DNA from: Linderina pennispora
Lineage: Eukaryota > Kickxellomycota > Kickxellomycetes > Kickxellales > Kickxellaceae
Assembly: GCF_002104995.1 (NCBI RefSeq)
Contig: NW_024468253.1
Coordinates: 992,001-1,056,000 of the forward strand
Direction of reading: 5' to 3'
DNA length: 64,000 nucleotides
Positions 32,338 to 44,204 of the stretch are shown here, one piece after another. The notes under the pieces were generated by a model. It saw only the letters and a program-made list of their open reading frames with translations, was not told the origin of the DNA and ran no database searches. Positions within the stretch are counted from its first letter, which is position 1. The number at the start of each line of letters is the position of its first letter. The translations under genes and the position numbers were made by a program.

Positions 32338-33740
32338 TCAATGAACCTGCTCGGCCTCCTCGTCCGAGCCACGCTCCTCGTCCGAGTCGTCAAAGAAGCT
32401 CTCATCAATGGCTCCTGCCTCGCCGCCCAGCGCAATGGCCATGGCGCTGCGCACCGCATTCCCGCTTTTGGCTGCCTGCGCTCCTAGCCGCCGCATTGCG
32501 TGCTGCTGCGGCGCTGCGCGACTTGGCCAGGTGCGCCTGCAGCAGCGCGTCGAACAGCAGCGACCGTCCGGCCACCGCGCGCTTCATGGCCATCGAGTGC
32601 GTCTTGCACGTGAGGCTGCGCGAGCACGGCGCGCTGCCCGGCTCCGACACCACGCCGCACTGCTTGTCCAGATCCAGCGGCTGCCGCTGCTTGGCCAGCT
32701 CGCGCTCCTTCTTCTCCTCCTTCTCGCGCTTCTTGCGCTCGCGCTCCAGCCGTTGCTGCTCCTTGCGCTCCGCCCGCTCCTTTTCCCGCCGCTCCTTCTC
32801 CAGCTTCATCTTCATTTTCTTGGTGACTTTGGGCGACTTGTGCCCTTCATCCTCGTCCTCTGACAGCGCCTCTGACCCCAGCCGCTTTGCCCCACGGGGA
32901 TCCTTGGTCTTGTTCGCCGGCTTCTTTTCGCCCGCACTTGCTTGTGCTGCAGGCTCGGCTGATGTATTCTTCTTCTCCTCGCGTTTGTGCGTCGACACCG
33001 CACAGTTCTGCTCCTGGTGCTCCTTCAGGTAGTGTGCGTTGACCTGCCGCCCGCATGAATCGCACACAGCCAGCGACAGAAACTGCACCTTCTGGGTACA
33101 CACCAAACTTTTTCAAAACCTCGGCATCCAGCCGCCGTGCTATTGGCGCCTTGCGGTTGCCGCGGCCCTTGGTCGACGACCAATTCTTTTTGCTCTGGTA
33201 CTTGTCCTCTTCACCCACTGCCTTCTTCAGCATATCCCATGTCAGCCGCGGCGGCTCTCCACCTCGGTGCGTGCTGCTGATGCTTTGCCAGTCGCGTGCT
33301 GAGGTGAATGCCGATAGCCCGTTCAGTGACGATGCCATGTCTAGCCCCAGCGCCCGCACTGCGTGCTCGATCCTGTCGCGCCTCAGTGATTCAATATCTA
33401 GCCAGTAGTGTCAGCTGTTGCTTTAGTTTGTCTGTGCATATATGGAACTCCTTGCCTCTACAAAGGTCCTGACTGCGCACTCTGCCCCTCTGCCTCTCTG
33501 CTCCTACCTTGCTCCAATCCCCTCAGTGTGTCAATCTTGCGCCTCAGCACTCGCCGCTGCTCCTCCGACAAACTGTCCAGATACTGTGCATTTAGGTTGT
33601 GTCCATGTCCGTTGCCACCACCGATGGTCTTGCCCCCAGTGTGTCCGCTGCTGCTATTGCTCCCACTAGCCCCGCCTCCTGATAATGATGATGGTCCGCG
33701 CCGCGATACTACATTGCAGAATGTATTCGGAGATTGTTAG
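32338..33740 (-). CDS. SGF73: SAGA deubiquitinase-module subunit Sgf73 (ataxin-7 homologue)
   Basis: Sgf73/ataxin-7 anchors the Ubp8 histone H2B deubiquitinase module to SAGA. The SCA7 domain is clear: [10 protein letters not shown]...[22 protein letters not shown] followed by [10 protein letters not shown]. Upstream is the N-terminal zinc-binding element [20 protein letters not shown] with the following Cys, and a Lys/Glu-rich helical stretch between. The C-terminus is acidic ([17 protein letters not shown]), stop TGA at 32338-32340. The main exon runs to 33397; a 110-base intron (33398-33507) joins the codons of LRGLEQ to [13 protein letters not shown] in an upstream exon that reaches about 33690. 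The true start is not clear. Surplus bases at 33094-33096 (CCC) and 32475-32476 (GG) shift the frame. Confidence 0.88.
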
Positions 33741-34077
33741 TGCCTCGTATCCAGACAAGAACCTCCAACTTCTCCCCCGCTCGACTCATGCTAGGATGGC
33801 TATACGCACTTTTGGACAACATACTTGACCGCCCATTTCCTCCAGCCATTCTTCAAGGTGTATAGTGTCGCCTCTATGAGCGACTAGTAATGCAGGACAC
33901 CGAATAGGTCCAAAAGGTGGAAGGTAAATACAGCAAAGCACAATAGTATAACTGTAAAATGAAACGTTGAAGGAGCAGAAAGGCGCGACCACACGCAGCT
34001 TGTGCTGGTGAACAATGCCTCCATTGCTCCGAAATCCCTTGATCTCCCACCTGACACTGCTGCCGAAATGAAATCAA

Positions 34078-34083
34078 TTTATT
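34078..34083 (-). terminator. poly(A) signal of the first hexosaminidase gene
   Basis: AATAAA on the minus strand 43 bases after the stop codon at 34126-34128. Confidence 0.5.
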
Positions 34084-34125
34084 TACTGCCTTTAATTGTC
34101 TCTAGCGAGCTGTGTCGGCCAGCCT

Positions 34126-35767
34126 TCATTCGTTCAGGTCGCAGTTGCCTGGGTTGCGAGCACACCACAGCGGCTGCATGGGCTCCGCACCAATACCACG
34201 CCCGACCATGCGGAATCGCTGCGTGTGCAGCCGCGATGCCACCTCCTTAGTCGTGCGCACGTGTCCATCTGCGTTCACCTTGCCTGACCACATCGTCTCA
34301 GCCATCGCTGCTGCGCGCGGCCATAGTCTGGAGTCTAATACGGTCTCATCACTCTGCTCAGCCCACAGGGCAACCTCGCCACCAAGCACAAGCTTTCTCT
34401 GTGCCGGGATTGTGATGTTGGCCAGCGGGTCAAAGTTATATATATGCATCCACGTCTTGAACGGGTCGCACCACGAGTTGCCGTCAAAATCGGACAGCCA
34501 CGCGCCGTGCCCACAGTCCAGATAGTATGAAGATGCCGGTGAGGCAATAGACCGATAGCCTTTGGCAACTGTCTTAGGGATCGATTGCTCATCGATCCAT
34601 GTCTGAATGATCGTGTCCTTGGACGGTGTGTAGTTGGAATGGAACAGCGTCTCCTCCCACGTCATTGCTGTTTTGCCCAGAACCTCAAGGTAGCTGTGCA
34701 CCCTGGCATAAAAGTTCACCAGCAAAGCCTCAACGTCCTCGCCAGGATGCGCTGCTAAATATGCCCGCACATACGGGTCTTCGTTCCAGCAGTTGCGATT
34801 AACCTCATCGCCACCCAGATGGAAAACCTGGTCCTGGAACAGCTTGCTGTACTCGCGGACGACCCTGTTCGTGAAGTCAATTGACTCAGGCTTGGCGATA
34901 TTGAGCTGTCCACTGGGCGGCTCTGCTGCATACTTTGACCAGTTTGGCTGTTTGTTCATGCACGACATAATGTTTGGGAACGACATACCGACGATATACG
35001 TGTGCCCAGGCACGTCAAACTCTGGAATGACACGGATGCCACGATCCTTGGCATATCTGATGAATGTTCTGAACATCCGTGTACGAGTACTGCATATTCG
35101 GCCCGTAGGCTCCATTGGCCGTCAGCTGCGGGAAGGTCTTAGACTCGACCGGCCACGACTGCGCATCGACAATGTGCCAATGGAACACATTGAGCTTGTT
35201 GTAGGACATGGCATCTAGTGTGCGCAGAATGTCCTTCACAGGGAAGTAGTTGCGCGACGTATCGAGCAGGATTCCACGGTGCCGGAACACTGGCCTGTCC
35301 TCGATATAAATCGGCGTATTCCTCAGCACCCGTGCGTATCCATTTGCTGAGATAAGCTGCGAGAACGTCTCGAGTCCGCGCACAGCCCCGTATACTGAAT
35401 GCGCCTTCAGCGTGGCCTGTCCGTTTTCTGGGACATGCAGAACGTACGACTCGTCAGTCTCCAGGCACAATGTCTCATCAGTGCTGTCAACAGCCACAGT
35501 CAGGCCCCCAAGTTGTCCGTTGGTTTGAATGATCCCTTGCCTGTAGTCAACCGGTGCCAGGAACGACTCGTGGTTGATAATGCCTGTATATCTGCTAATC
35601 GCGTTCTTCAGCACATATGACGTCGAATTTACCGCAGATATACTGATGGTGCCAACCGCCGTATTGTGGCTGCCAGTGATGAACTTTTCTGGCAGGGGCC
35701 AGACGGTGGTCGCCATCGCTGCAGATGCAGCGCCGAGCAGGGCAAGAGCGCAATTCAAACGAACCAT
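34126..35767 (-). CDS. Secreted beta-N-acetylhexosaminidase, GH20, catalytic residues present
   Basis: GH20 enzymes remove terminal GlcNAc/GalNAc from chitin oligomers and glycans. Start ATG 35765-35767 gives a signal peptide (MVRLNCALALLGAASAAMA), a small N-terminal beta domain, and the catalytic barrel: HRGILLDTSRNYFPVKDILR, YNKLNVFHWHIVDAQSWP, IRVIPEFDVPGHTYI, the catalytic Asp-Glu pair in HLGGDEVNRNCW, MTWEETLF, YYLDCGHGAWL and LGGEVALWAEQSDE, ending QPLWCARNPGNC. About 547 residues, normal for fungal hexosaminidases. One surplus base (TT at 35067-35068 on the plus strand) shifts the frame between YTDVQ and TFIRYAKDRG; otherwise intact. A paralogue lies 10 kb away in the opposite orientation. 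Confidence 0.95.
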
Positions 35768-36586
35768 GGTATTAATGATACTAGTGGTCTGCCGGGAGTA
35801 TAGAGCCGGTTGTAATGGAAGGAAAAGGCTGGTTAGCCAGCTATTGCGCCAAGTGCTCTTTCAGGAAAGCGTCTGAACGGTACGATACCTCTGTAAGCGA
35901 CAGCAGTGAAAAGATGGTAGCTGGGGAGAGGAAAGTAAACAGAGCAGTCGAAGCGAACCGGAGTTCAATAAGAAAGAGGCTAAAGTAGGGATGTGTGTAT
36001 TTATAAGGGGGCTGTGTAGTGGACGACTCAATATTGTGGCTGCTCCAGCCTCCCTCTTTTATTTGTGTCGAGAGGCTCTCTCTAGCTCCCAGAGCCCAGT
36101 GGTGTTAGGGCGCTAGCACTACACCTCTCTCTCCTCCTGCCGCACGAGGCTGTGCAATGCAAAACACTGCATCCATACCACCCTGCCACCCCTGCTGCAA
36201 AGCTCTCAGAGTCTCTCCAATGTCTTCCTCCAGCTAGAATAGATCCCATTCCCGGAGTCTCTTTGAAATTCTGCATTGTCCATTGAGCATATGTAAAAGA
36301 ATGGCACGCAGAACAATACAAGCATGGTTGGAGTCTCAAAAAGCCAGTATAGCAGGCGCTTGAGCATGCTCCACACCATGGACCATGCGCGCATGGATCC
36401 CGATATGTTCGGCCCCCTCCCCCACCATTTGACTGTATATCCAAAGTTCTGGATGTCCTGAGACCTATTTTTGTGTTGATTTCAGTGCCTTGCGTGGCGG
36501 AATAGTAGTTCTTGAACACATTAAGGGTAGTATGTTAAAATGTATGGAAGGATTTTGTGGTGCAGCCAGACACACCCATGCCCACT
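35768..36586. other. Intergenic region with hexosaminidase promoter
   Basis: About 820 bases between the hexosaminidase start and the transporter stop, both minus strand. Contains the TATA box at 36000. Short frames without domains. Confidence 0.5.
36000..36005 (-). promoter_or_regulatory. TATA box of the first hexosaminidase gene
   Basis: TATAAA on the minus strand, 233 bases upstream of the ATG at 35767. Confidence 0.4.
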
Positions 36587-38268
36587 TCACACGATCCGCT
36601 TGCGGTTAGTATTGATCAGTATAATCACGACTGCACCAAATGCCATAGACATTGGGATACCACAGTACAGCTTCAGCGCTGTGTATGGTGCACCCCATGA
36701 CTTTGTTCGTTCCAGAATGACACCAGCTAGTGGTGGGCCGAGCAGATAGCCAATGCCCGACATGGTATAGTAAAGTCCGACAAACACCGGCAGCGAGTCG
36801 ACACCTACGCTTTCAAAGTGACATTCACGCTGTATTAGCACTCAATCCAACACCCCCTCCCCCTTAACATGCGCACTCAAGCGTTTGCGCCATAGGAGCC
36901 ATCCACGCTCTATCTCTTACTACCCATCACTGCTACACAATATAAAAGCCAACTTACCAAAGAGCCTGGCAACAAAAGCCGATGTCTGTGTGAATGTGGC
37001 ACCGTAGCCTATGCCGAATAAAAGCCCAAACACCAAAGTAATCGCATAGTTGTGGGCAGACGTCCATACAAACAAGATACTTGAGCAGGTCAGGAAAGAG
37101 GCAACCAGCAGGATTTTTACTGGGCCAAGCAAATCAGAGATGGCTGTTGCGAGGAAGCGCCCAGTGAGTGAAGCTGCGTTGGCGACGCTAGCTACCTGTC
37201 GCACCATTGCTATCGGTCAGCCCAATCGCTCCGGCGTACGCTACAAGAAAGCAATTTAGTGCCTTGCATGCCTATTTAGATGCTATTGGATCTGGTGACT
37301 ATATGCGGAAGTACCTTACCTGGTAGATAGTAGAATGGAATCAGCGAACCAATGCCGGTGAGGAATGAGCCACCCAGGAAGAGTATCAAGTTTTTGTCGC
37401 CAAGCGCCTTTATATCAACCTTTTTCTTAATAGGCGTCGTCTGGTATGTGCGTATCAATATCACTGCTGCGCTGCAGGAAACAAGCACAACTATTGCTGT
37501 TAGTCGGAGCGTCCAGGCCACCGATATTTTTTTGATGAGCAAATGATTGAACTGCGTCCAGACCAGACCACCAACGCCGATACCTAGATTGACGATACCT
37601 GTAGCTCGCCCACGGCGTCTCTCAAACCACTGAGCCGGAATTACGACCGCTGGCATGAAGGTCAGTGCTGCACCAACACCACAGAGAATACCCTGTGTCA
37701 GCAGCAGATGCCATGGCTACATTACGCAAATTGCTGGTGCTATTATTATTTGACAGCCCGTGTGTGCCACACTGTACATGCCCAATTTCCTATTTCGGCT
37801 TACCTCTGTCGCAAATGACGCCAGGAAATAACCCATGCTTAGCAGGAATATTCCACAAAGAGGGACAACCCTGTATCCAAACTTTTCGCACAGCTTGCCT
37901 GAAACAACACCAAGCGATGCCATAGAACTGGCACTCAGTACGCCAACCAAGGCGATTGTCGCGTTCGACACCCTGCCCTTGAACCGGTCGTTCACATAGT
38001 AGTCCTGGAACACCCCGAATGCGCTGAGCGGGCCCTCAGCAAAGAACTCGAGCAGAAAGCTGCATGCTACCACCACCCACCCGTAGCCGCCGTCTGGTGG
38101 AGGCGCATACGCTGATGTGTCTTTCTCGGGAAGCACACCATTCAACGGTGTCGGCCCGGCGTATGTGTCGTCGAAAGCAACAGAGCTGTCTGTTTGGCTC
38201 ACCGTCGGCCCACGGCTCAGATCATTCACGGAGGAATGGGCTGTGGGTGTGGCTGGCTCAGACTTCAT
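36587..38268 (-). CDS. MFS monocarboxylate-type transporter (MCH / SLC16-like)
   Basis: Twelve-helix carriers of this group move monocarboxylates or related small acids across membranes. The soluble N-terminus (MKSEPATPTA...) leads to the family signature PPPDGGYGWVVVACSFLLEF in TM1, then GPLSAFGVFQDYY, the TM5 region MPAVVIPAQWFERRRGRATG with its conserved RRRGRATG loop, and GRFLATAISDLLG and FGIGYGATFTQTSAF in the C-terminal half. Four exons fit consensus sites: 37804-38268, 37320-37717, 36958-37240, 36587-36804, with introns of 87, 79 and 153 bases. One surplus base (TT at 37207-37208) shifts exon 3 after IGLTDS. About 454 residues. Substrate cannot be told from the sequence. Confidence 0.92.
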
Positions 38269-39798
38269 ATGGATATTATTATAGTGTGATAGAGTATGAG
38301 AGGACCGTGCGATAGGGAATATGACGGTATATACTTATAAGCACCACGAGACAGCAAGATTAGTTGGTTGGTTTTATACGACTACAGTTTCCCCTATGGA
38401 CAAGCTTAAATCTAGACTTGTAGTGTCTAATCGATACAAGGTATATGTGTATTGGGTAGGCAACGCAGCAATTTAAACTAAAGAGATGTGTGGTGAATGA
38501 GAAGAAAATAAATTGAAAAATTACATTCACATACACAAACCTCTTTCATCTACCAGGGCAGGTGCAGGGAATTCGCGCTCCTTCAAAAGCAGAAAACCGA
38601 GGGCGCGCTGGCTTTCCATTTTTCTTATTTTTGCCAGTGGCACGGAATCACCCCATTCTCTATCAATTCTCTCTAGTAGCTTTATGCAATACCTGCGGGC
38701 ATATCCACTTTCATCATTTGGCATGGCATCTAACATCCTCTCCCAATGAGATCGCTGCCTCCTTCCAGTTTGTAAAGCTGTGCCTAGCATGCTCACTTGC
38801 TACTGCAGCACACTCTCCGTTCACCTCACATCTCCATGTACAAGTTCACGCTTCCATTCTGGCACAGCGGACTTTGGAAATGCATGGAGCTACATTAGCC
38901 ACGCAACTGAATACCAAAAACATTGCATTCATTTGTTTGAATATGTATGCCAGGTTCATTCCACATACTTTTTCAGCAGGGAAGATGGAGAATTCTGAGT
39001 GCATATGGAATGAGGGGTGAATAGACTCCCCAATGTCCATTGCCAGCGTGGCCATAGACATTCAGCTTGCTCTCGGGCATTTGAGACGTGCATATACGAG
39101 GCATGCATCCCGGAAATGGAAATAAATGTGAAGGTGGCAAGCACCATGTGTGACAGCGCCTCAATTGGCGGTCTTTTGCACTTGTATCGCCAAAGTCCCA
39201 GACGTAGATGAATGTGGAGTCAGCATGGCTGAGCATGGAGCGGACATGATACCATCATGTTCTGTGGCAAATACAGACGAATATACCCGCTCGACCTTGG
39301 TCACTCCCGAGAAATATGCCCGGAAACCAGTATCACAGTATGCGTCACGGATAGGTTACCCTGGAAATGGGCACAAGCATTACTTGGTGAGTACAAAGTG
39401 GTAAGGGTGTGCATTGACAAAACTATCAAATACTACAGATTTCGCGCTCGCTTTTGCATTTTACAGCCAGATGAGTTCTGGTATCTGCTTTCCACTCTGG
39501 AGCAGCCAGACCTTCGCTGGAGGCTATGGTTGATTCAGACACGCTGTATTCGCATGCTTTTCAATGAGTGAAAATTCAAAAACACTGCCCGTGGGCTGGC
39601 TGGGTTCCGGAATCGGATATTTGCTTAGGTTTCAAGGCGGATTTTTGTTGTAATAACACGATGTAGAAAAGCGCGCACCCTGAGAACATGTTGCAAAATT
39701 GGAGAGTGAATAAAACATAAGATATGAGGAGGCATAATAAATGGAGTAACATACGAATGGAAGGAAGGAATCGTTGACGGAAATAGCGCAAAATATGT
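38269..39798. other. 1.5 kb region, mostly non-coding
   Basis: Between the transporter start and the MIT-domain gene end. The first 260 bases should hold the transporter promoter. The rest contains one protein-like minus-strand frame (38527-38796, listed separately) and short broken frames upstream of it. Confidence 0.45.
38527..38796 (-). other. Possible C-terminal fragment of an unrecognised protein
   Basis: A minus-strand open frame whose last 75 codons look like real helical protein (HWERMLDAMPNDESGYARRY, IKLLERIDREWGDSVPLAKI) and end at a stop at 38527. Upstream, up to about 39550, other minus-strand frames have protein-like pieces (EGLAAPEWKADTRTHLAV, FSGVTKVERVYSSVFATEHD) but do not join without several shifts. 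It may be a decayed or badly sequenced gene; I recognise no family. Confidence 0.3.
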
Positions 39799-42700
39799 TT
39801 ACTCAACCACCCATTCCCGAAGGCGCTTGATGTACTTTGCAAACAAGACTTGGATGTCTCGCACAACCCATGCCAATAGCACCTGGTTGAGCCATTCAGC
39901 CACCCTGATCAGGCGTGCGTATATCACCCCTGGCGCACGCCCTTTGCCCTGGCTCACGAGCGACATCGGTGTCTTGATCGCGCTAGCAGGAAGAACGAAC
40001 CGCGCATTCGCAGAACTGTTCCCCAATACAGGAGGCACAAGGCGTGGGATTGAGGAGATCGAATTGCCGCGAGGTTTGCCCTCAAACACACTGGTGCTGG
40101 AGTCGGCAACCTCTGGCGTCTGTGTAGACCCCTGGCGGTGGACATGCGGGGGGCTAGTGAAGTAATTAGACCGGCGGCGGGATTTGCGGTCCGATGCCTG
40201 GTGCTTGCCAGCGGCCAGCGACTCATCGTGGCTGGATGACAATGATGGCTGCGGCGGTGAGGATGGTGTGGTGGCGAGGTGGGTGTGCGATCTGTTGAGC
40301 TCGCTGTTTGAGTCGTTGTTCAAGTAGTGCGGATTCACAAATCCAACCGGCGACTGCAGGTTGTCGACAAACCACCCAACAGTCTCCGAATCACTGGCCA
40401 GACGCGCAAAGTAGTGCAGCACGCCTTCAAGCTGCATAACCGCTTCAAACAGCCGCTGCAGCGAGGCAACATAGACCGTGGTGTCTTCGAGCTTCTCCTT
40501 TTGCATATTCGAGTAGATCTTGTCAACGCTCTTGCCCAGCTTCCCCAGTCCCTTGAATCTCGAGTTGCTCATTTGATCCTTACTCAGCTGCGTGGCCGAC
40601 GACCCGTTCATGTGGATACTGCCAGGCGAATCCGACAGGCGGATATCAGACAGGCGCACATCAGGATACTCGTTGGCAGGGCTCAATGGGGGGTTAAGCA
40701 GGTTCGAGCCAGTCGATTCTCCGCCCGACGGGACAGTTGGTGACAGCAGCGCTGCAGCATGCCCTTCAACATTGGCCGGGGCTGGGAGGTGCGTCATCGA
40801 TCCATTCATATTCTCAGCTTGAAGCTGCGGCACAGGAATACTGGAGGTAGCCGATGCCGATGCCGATGCCGATGCCGATGCCGACGAAGTTATGAACTTC
40901 AGTTTTTTGTTCAGCACACGGCGGCTGCTTTCGAGCGCATCTTCCAAACTATTGAGCCAAGTGGTGCATGGCCACGCACGACTTGTGCAAGCTATCCTTT
41001 TCGCGATTGAGTCTAGGCGCGCACGTCGTCTGTCTCCCACGGTACCGTCTGTGCCCGCTCATCGTTCCGCATTGCTGGTAGGGACCGCTGTTATGGTCGC
41101 GGCCAGCGCGTCAAAAAGAGAGTCCAGGTCTGGCAAGTTCAGCAACGGAGAAATTGACGAGAATATCTGTGTCAGCTGTGTAACAACGCTGAGCTTTGTC
41201 TCGATTGCGACAATCCGGATCCCGCTCTGGTACCACAGGCGCCGCGGAATATACATGTTTGGCGTTAGGTGCGCACCTGTCGAAACCATGGACCGGTGCA
41301 GTGTGTTGATAAACCAGAAGGACGAGAGAGGGCTTGACTTGGGCGGTGGCGGCCCGATATCAGTCTGGAATGTACCAAACGACGGATCAAACATTTCCTG
41401 CCGCTGGTCCTCTTCGACATCAAACAACGTGCATCGTGCAAGCGAGCTTGGCGAAGCAGTCAGGGTGCTGCTGGCATTAATACCTGCCGAGAGCGGCACG
41501 CCTCCACGCGAGATCGACTGGGAGCCAGTTCCCACTGATGTACTGGATTTGCGACCTGGAATCATCGGGTGCGTATCGGACGAGATGCTGTCGCTACGTT
41601 GGGCCACTGTGTCAGGTCCGTAATCACCATGGCTACGTGTGGAGATACGCAGCAAGTGCCGAACCTTTTGCTGCTGCTGCTCGACCTGCTGCTCAGGGAT
41701 CGTTGACAGATGCGAGATAGCATTGGCGGGTGTGATGCGAGGTGATCCAGCATCGTCTCTTTCGTCATCTGTGCATGCGCCCAAAATCGGCTGTCCATAG
41801 TTTGTTGTGGATAGTCCAGGATATGCAGCTGGTGGCGCAGGCATAGGCGGAAGGTCGCCGCGCTCCGTCGCTGCATACACAGCCATAGCCTGCTGGTCTT
41901 GCCCAACTGCAGCTAATTCTGCCAGATTCGGTGTTGATGCAGAAGATGACAAGCGACGGTCGCGTACAAGCGTGTGCGATGACGACGCCGATGCAGGCAT
42001 GTTGGGTGACTTCAGTGCCTCGACTGGCGACTTTATTGCTTGGGCAGCGGCAGGGATGTCAGGGATAGATTGCTTGCGCTTGAACAAACCAGCAAGTTTG
42101 TGGGCAGCTCCGCTCTGGCGCTTCTGTTCCTTGGTCAGCCCGCGAATCGGTGACTTGATCGGGGCCGCTACAGGCGGCTCTAATTCAGTGCTGCGAGGCT
42201 GGGTCTCAGGAGAGAATTCGCTTTGGTTCAGGGTAGTCGATGACGGCGCCAGCTGCCGGACCATGGATGACGAGTGCGAGCGTCTGGGCTCAACTGTCTG
42301 CTCTGATTGAGTAGGCGATACCACCTCGCCACCTGCAGGCTCGCCACTGGTACTAGGCCTGCCATCACTGCTCTGGTTGGTATCGAACGGCGTGTCAGAG
42401 CCGGCGGCTGCGCCCGAGATATCGCTGCCCGAGTTGCTGCGGAATGCGCTGAGGAAGCGGCGTCCTAGATTAGGTGCGTTCGGCTGGTGTTGGCTCTGGT
42501 ACTCATTGCTGGGCAGCGGCGGCACCGGGGGCAGCGGCTTGTCGTCAGACTTTGAGCGAACGAGGCCAAACATTGCCGGCAGACTGCGCTGGTTTTTGAT
42601 ACTCTGGCGGCGCGAGACCTTTCCTGATTCTTTGTCCCTGTCCTGTCGCTGCTCGTCAACTCCACTGGCAGCATTCTCGGAAGCCTCGTTGATGGTGCTG

Positions 42701-44204
42701 CTGACAACAGCCTCTTTGATGCTTGTGCTTCGATCCCGCCCAGTCACTGCTGCACTCTCGTCGACAGCATCGCTAGCAATGCTGGTGCTACGCTTTGCCT
42801 TGACTGCCAGAGGCCTTGCTCATCTTACGCGGACGATCACTGCCTACAGTTTTAGGCCCAGTCTGCTCATCGGGTTGTGACCCTGCTGCACCATCCTCGG
42901 TTTTCTTCAAAATCGACCTTGTTTGGCGCGCACTTGCCATCGACGAGACACTGTCGCTGCGCGATCGAGATGCTCCGTCGCCTCCTGCTGGCAACAGCGG
43001 AAGCTGTTTATTGCTCAAGTAGGGCGAGGTGGTCGAAGGCCGAGTTGGGGCCACTTGCCAGCGACACCGGACTGTGATGGCCGCTTCCCGGCAAGGACAG
43101 CGAGGCCACCGATGGATTGCTGCGAATGTTGGCTGTGTTTCAGGTTCAGTGGCAGCGGGTCCTTTGCTGGTGTGGGCGGCGGCGGCGGTAGATGTTCGTC
43201 GCCAGTGTCCTGATTTATGCTATGAACGTGACGATCAACAGTCTGCGCGCTGGGATTGTCGCCTGCAGCAGCTTCTGGCAGTTCCTTGTTGTTGTTTGTT
43301 GTTGTTGTCGGCTTGTCGCATTTGTTGATAGATCCCTGGTTGCCAGACGGGTTGATTCTCCATCTAAAGCCCGACGTGGCGTATGTGGCCCCTGCTGAAG
43401 GTGGTAGCTGTGGTTCTGCGAAGGAGATACCGGGGCAACATTTAGCTCCAAGCCGCTAGGATCTCCATGCTGATGCACCTGTGCATCATTTGCCGACGGT
43501 CTCAGCGATGACAGGACCGTAACGCGGTCCAGATATGTCTGCCTCTACTTGTTCAAAGAAAAGGTCGTGTGAATTAGTTGGCTTCCGCTTAGGATTGGGC
43601 TGTGCCAAATGTTTCTCAGACAAGCAGCAAAAGGCCAGCTGCCAATTTCAGCCCTATCCGATATTCCCTGGCATTGAGGCAATGGACCTCCCTGGATGCC
43701 AACAATCCAGAACAACACCAAGAACTGCTTGTCGCGGCGTGCGACAGCGGCAGTAAAGCAGAAACAGCTTTGCAGGCGAAAAAGAAACTGCTCTCTTTCT
43801 CCTGTATCCACTGAGCAATTGTCTCCAAAAACAGACCGGTTTAGACTTACAAAGTGCAGTAACCGCTGGCGACCGTCCTCCTCATTCGTCCTGCTGAGCA
43901 CCAGGCCGAGCATGCTGATAGCCTCCCGGTAGGTGCGAATTGCCTCCTCAACATGGCCGCCGTTGTCCAGAGTCACAGCCGTCTGCGCCTTTCGCAGGGC
44001 CAGTGTCAAAAGAAAGCGAAACGAGCGCGTGTTGTTGCCGCCACTGTTGCCACCAGGGCGAATTGAGACTGCTGTTTCCGGGGCGTCCAGCCTCTGATCC
44101 CGCTGCCTCAGGTCCAGCCGGGCCGAGGCTCCCGGTCGCTCGCGGGCGCGTATTGAGATCCATAGCGATGCCCCTGCTGTCGATGGGCGCGCACGTGTTG
44201 TCAT
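39799..44204 (-). CDS. MIT-domain protein with long disordered middle and conserved C-terminal region
   Basis: MIT domains bind ESCRT-III tails and act in membrane remodelling and trafficking. Exon 1 (43851-44204) contains the MIT three-helix bundle: LALRKAQTAVTLDNGGHVEE, AIRTYREAISMLGLVLSR, DGRQRLLHF. A GTAAGT donor and an acceptor before 43538 join it in phase to TYLDRVTVLSSL, completing the third helix. The middle (41400-43400) is Ser/Pro/Gln-rich and disordered. The C-terminal part is ordered: SSFWFINTLHRSMVSTGAHL, PNMYIPRRLWYQSG, TSRAWPCTTWLNSLEDALES, GKLGKSVDKIYSNMQKEKLE. It ends KYIKRLREWVVE. Frame changes near 43100-43200, 42790 and 41050. A Ser-Ala run is encoded by the repeat at 40851. 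No named orthologue recognised. Confidence 0.75.
40851..40885. repeat. CCGATG hexanucleotide microsatellite
   Basis: Five CCGATG units plus a partial sixth; on the minus strand it encodes an alternating Ser-Ala run in the MIT-domain protein. Confidence 0.9.

Noticed and set aside
32405-32863. Plus-strand frames across the Sgf73 locus
   Set aside because: Leu/Arg-rich antisense shadows of the Lys/Glu-rich Sgf73 coding strand.
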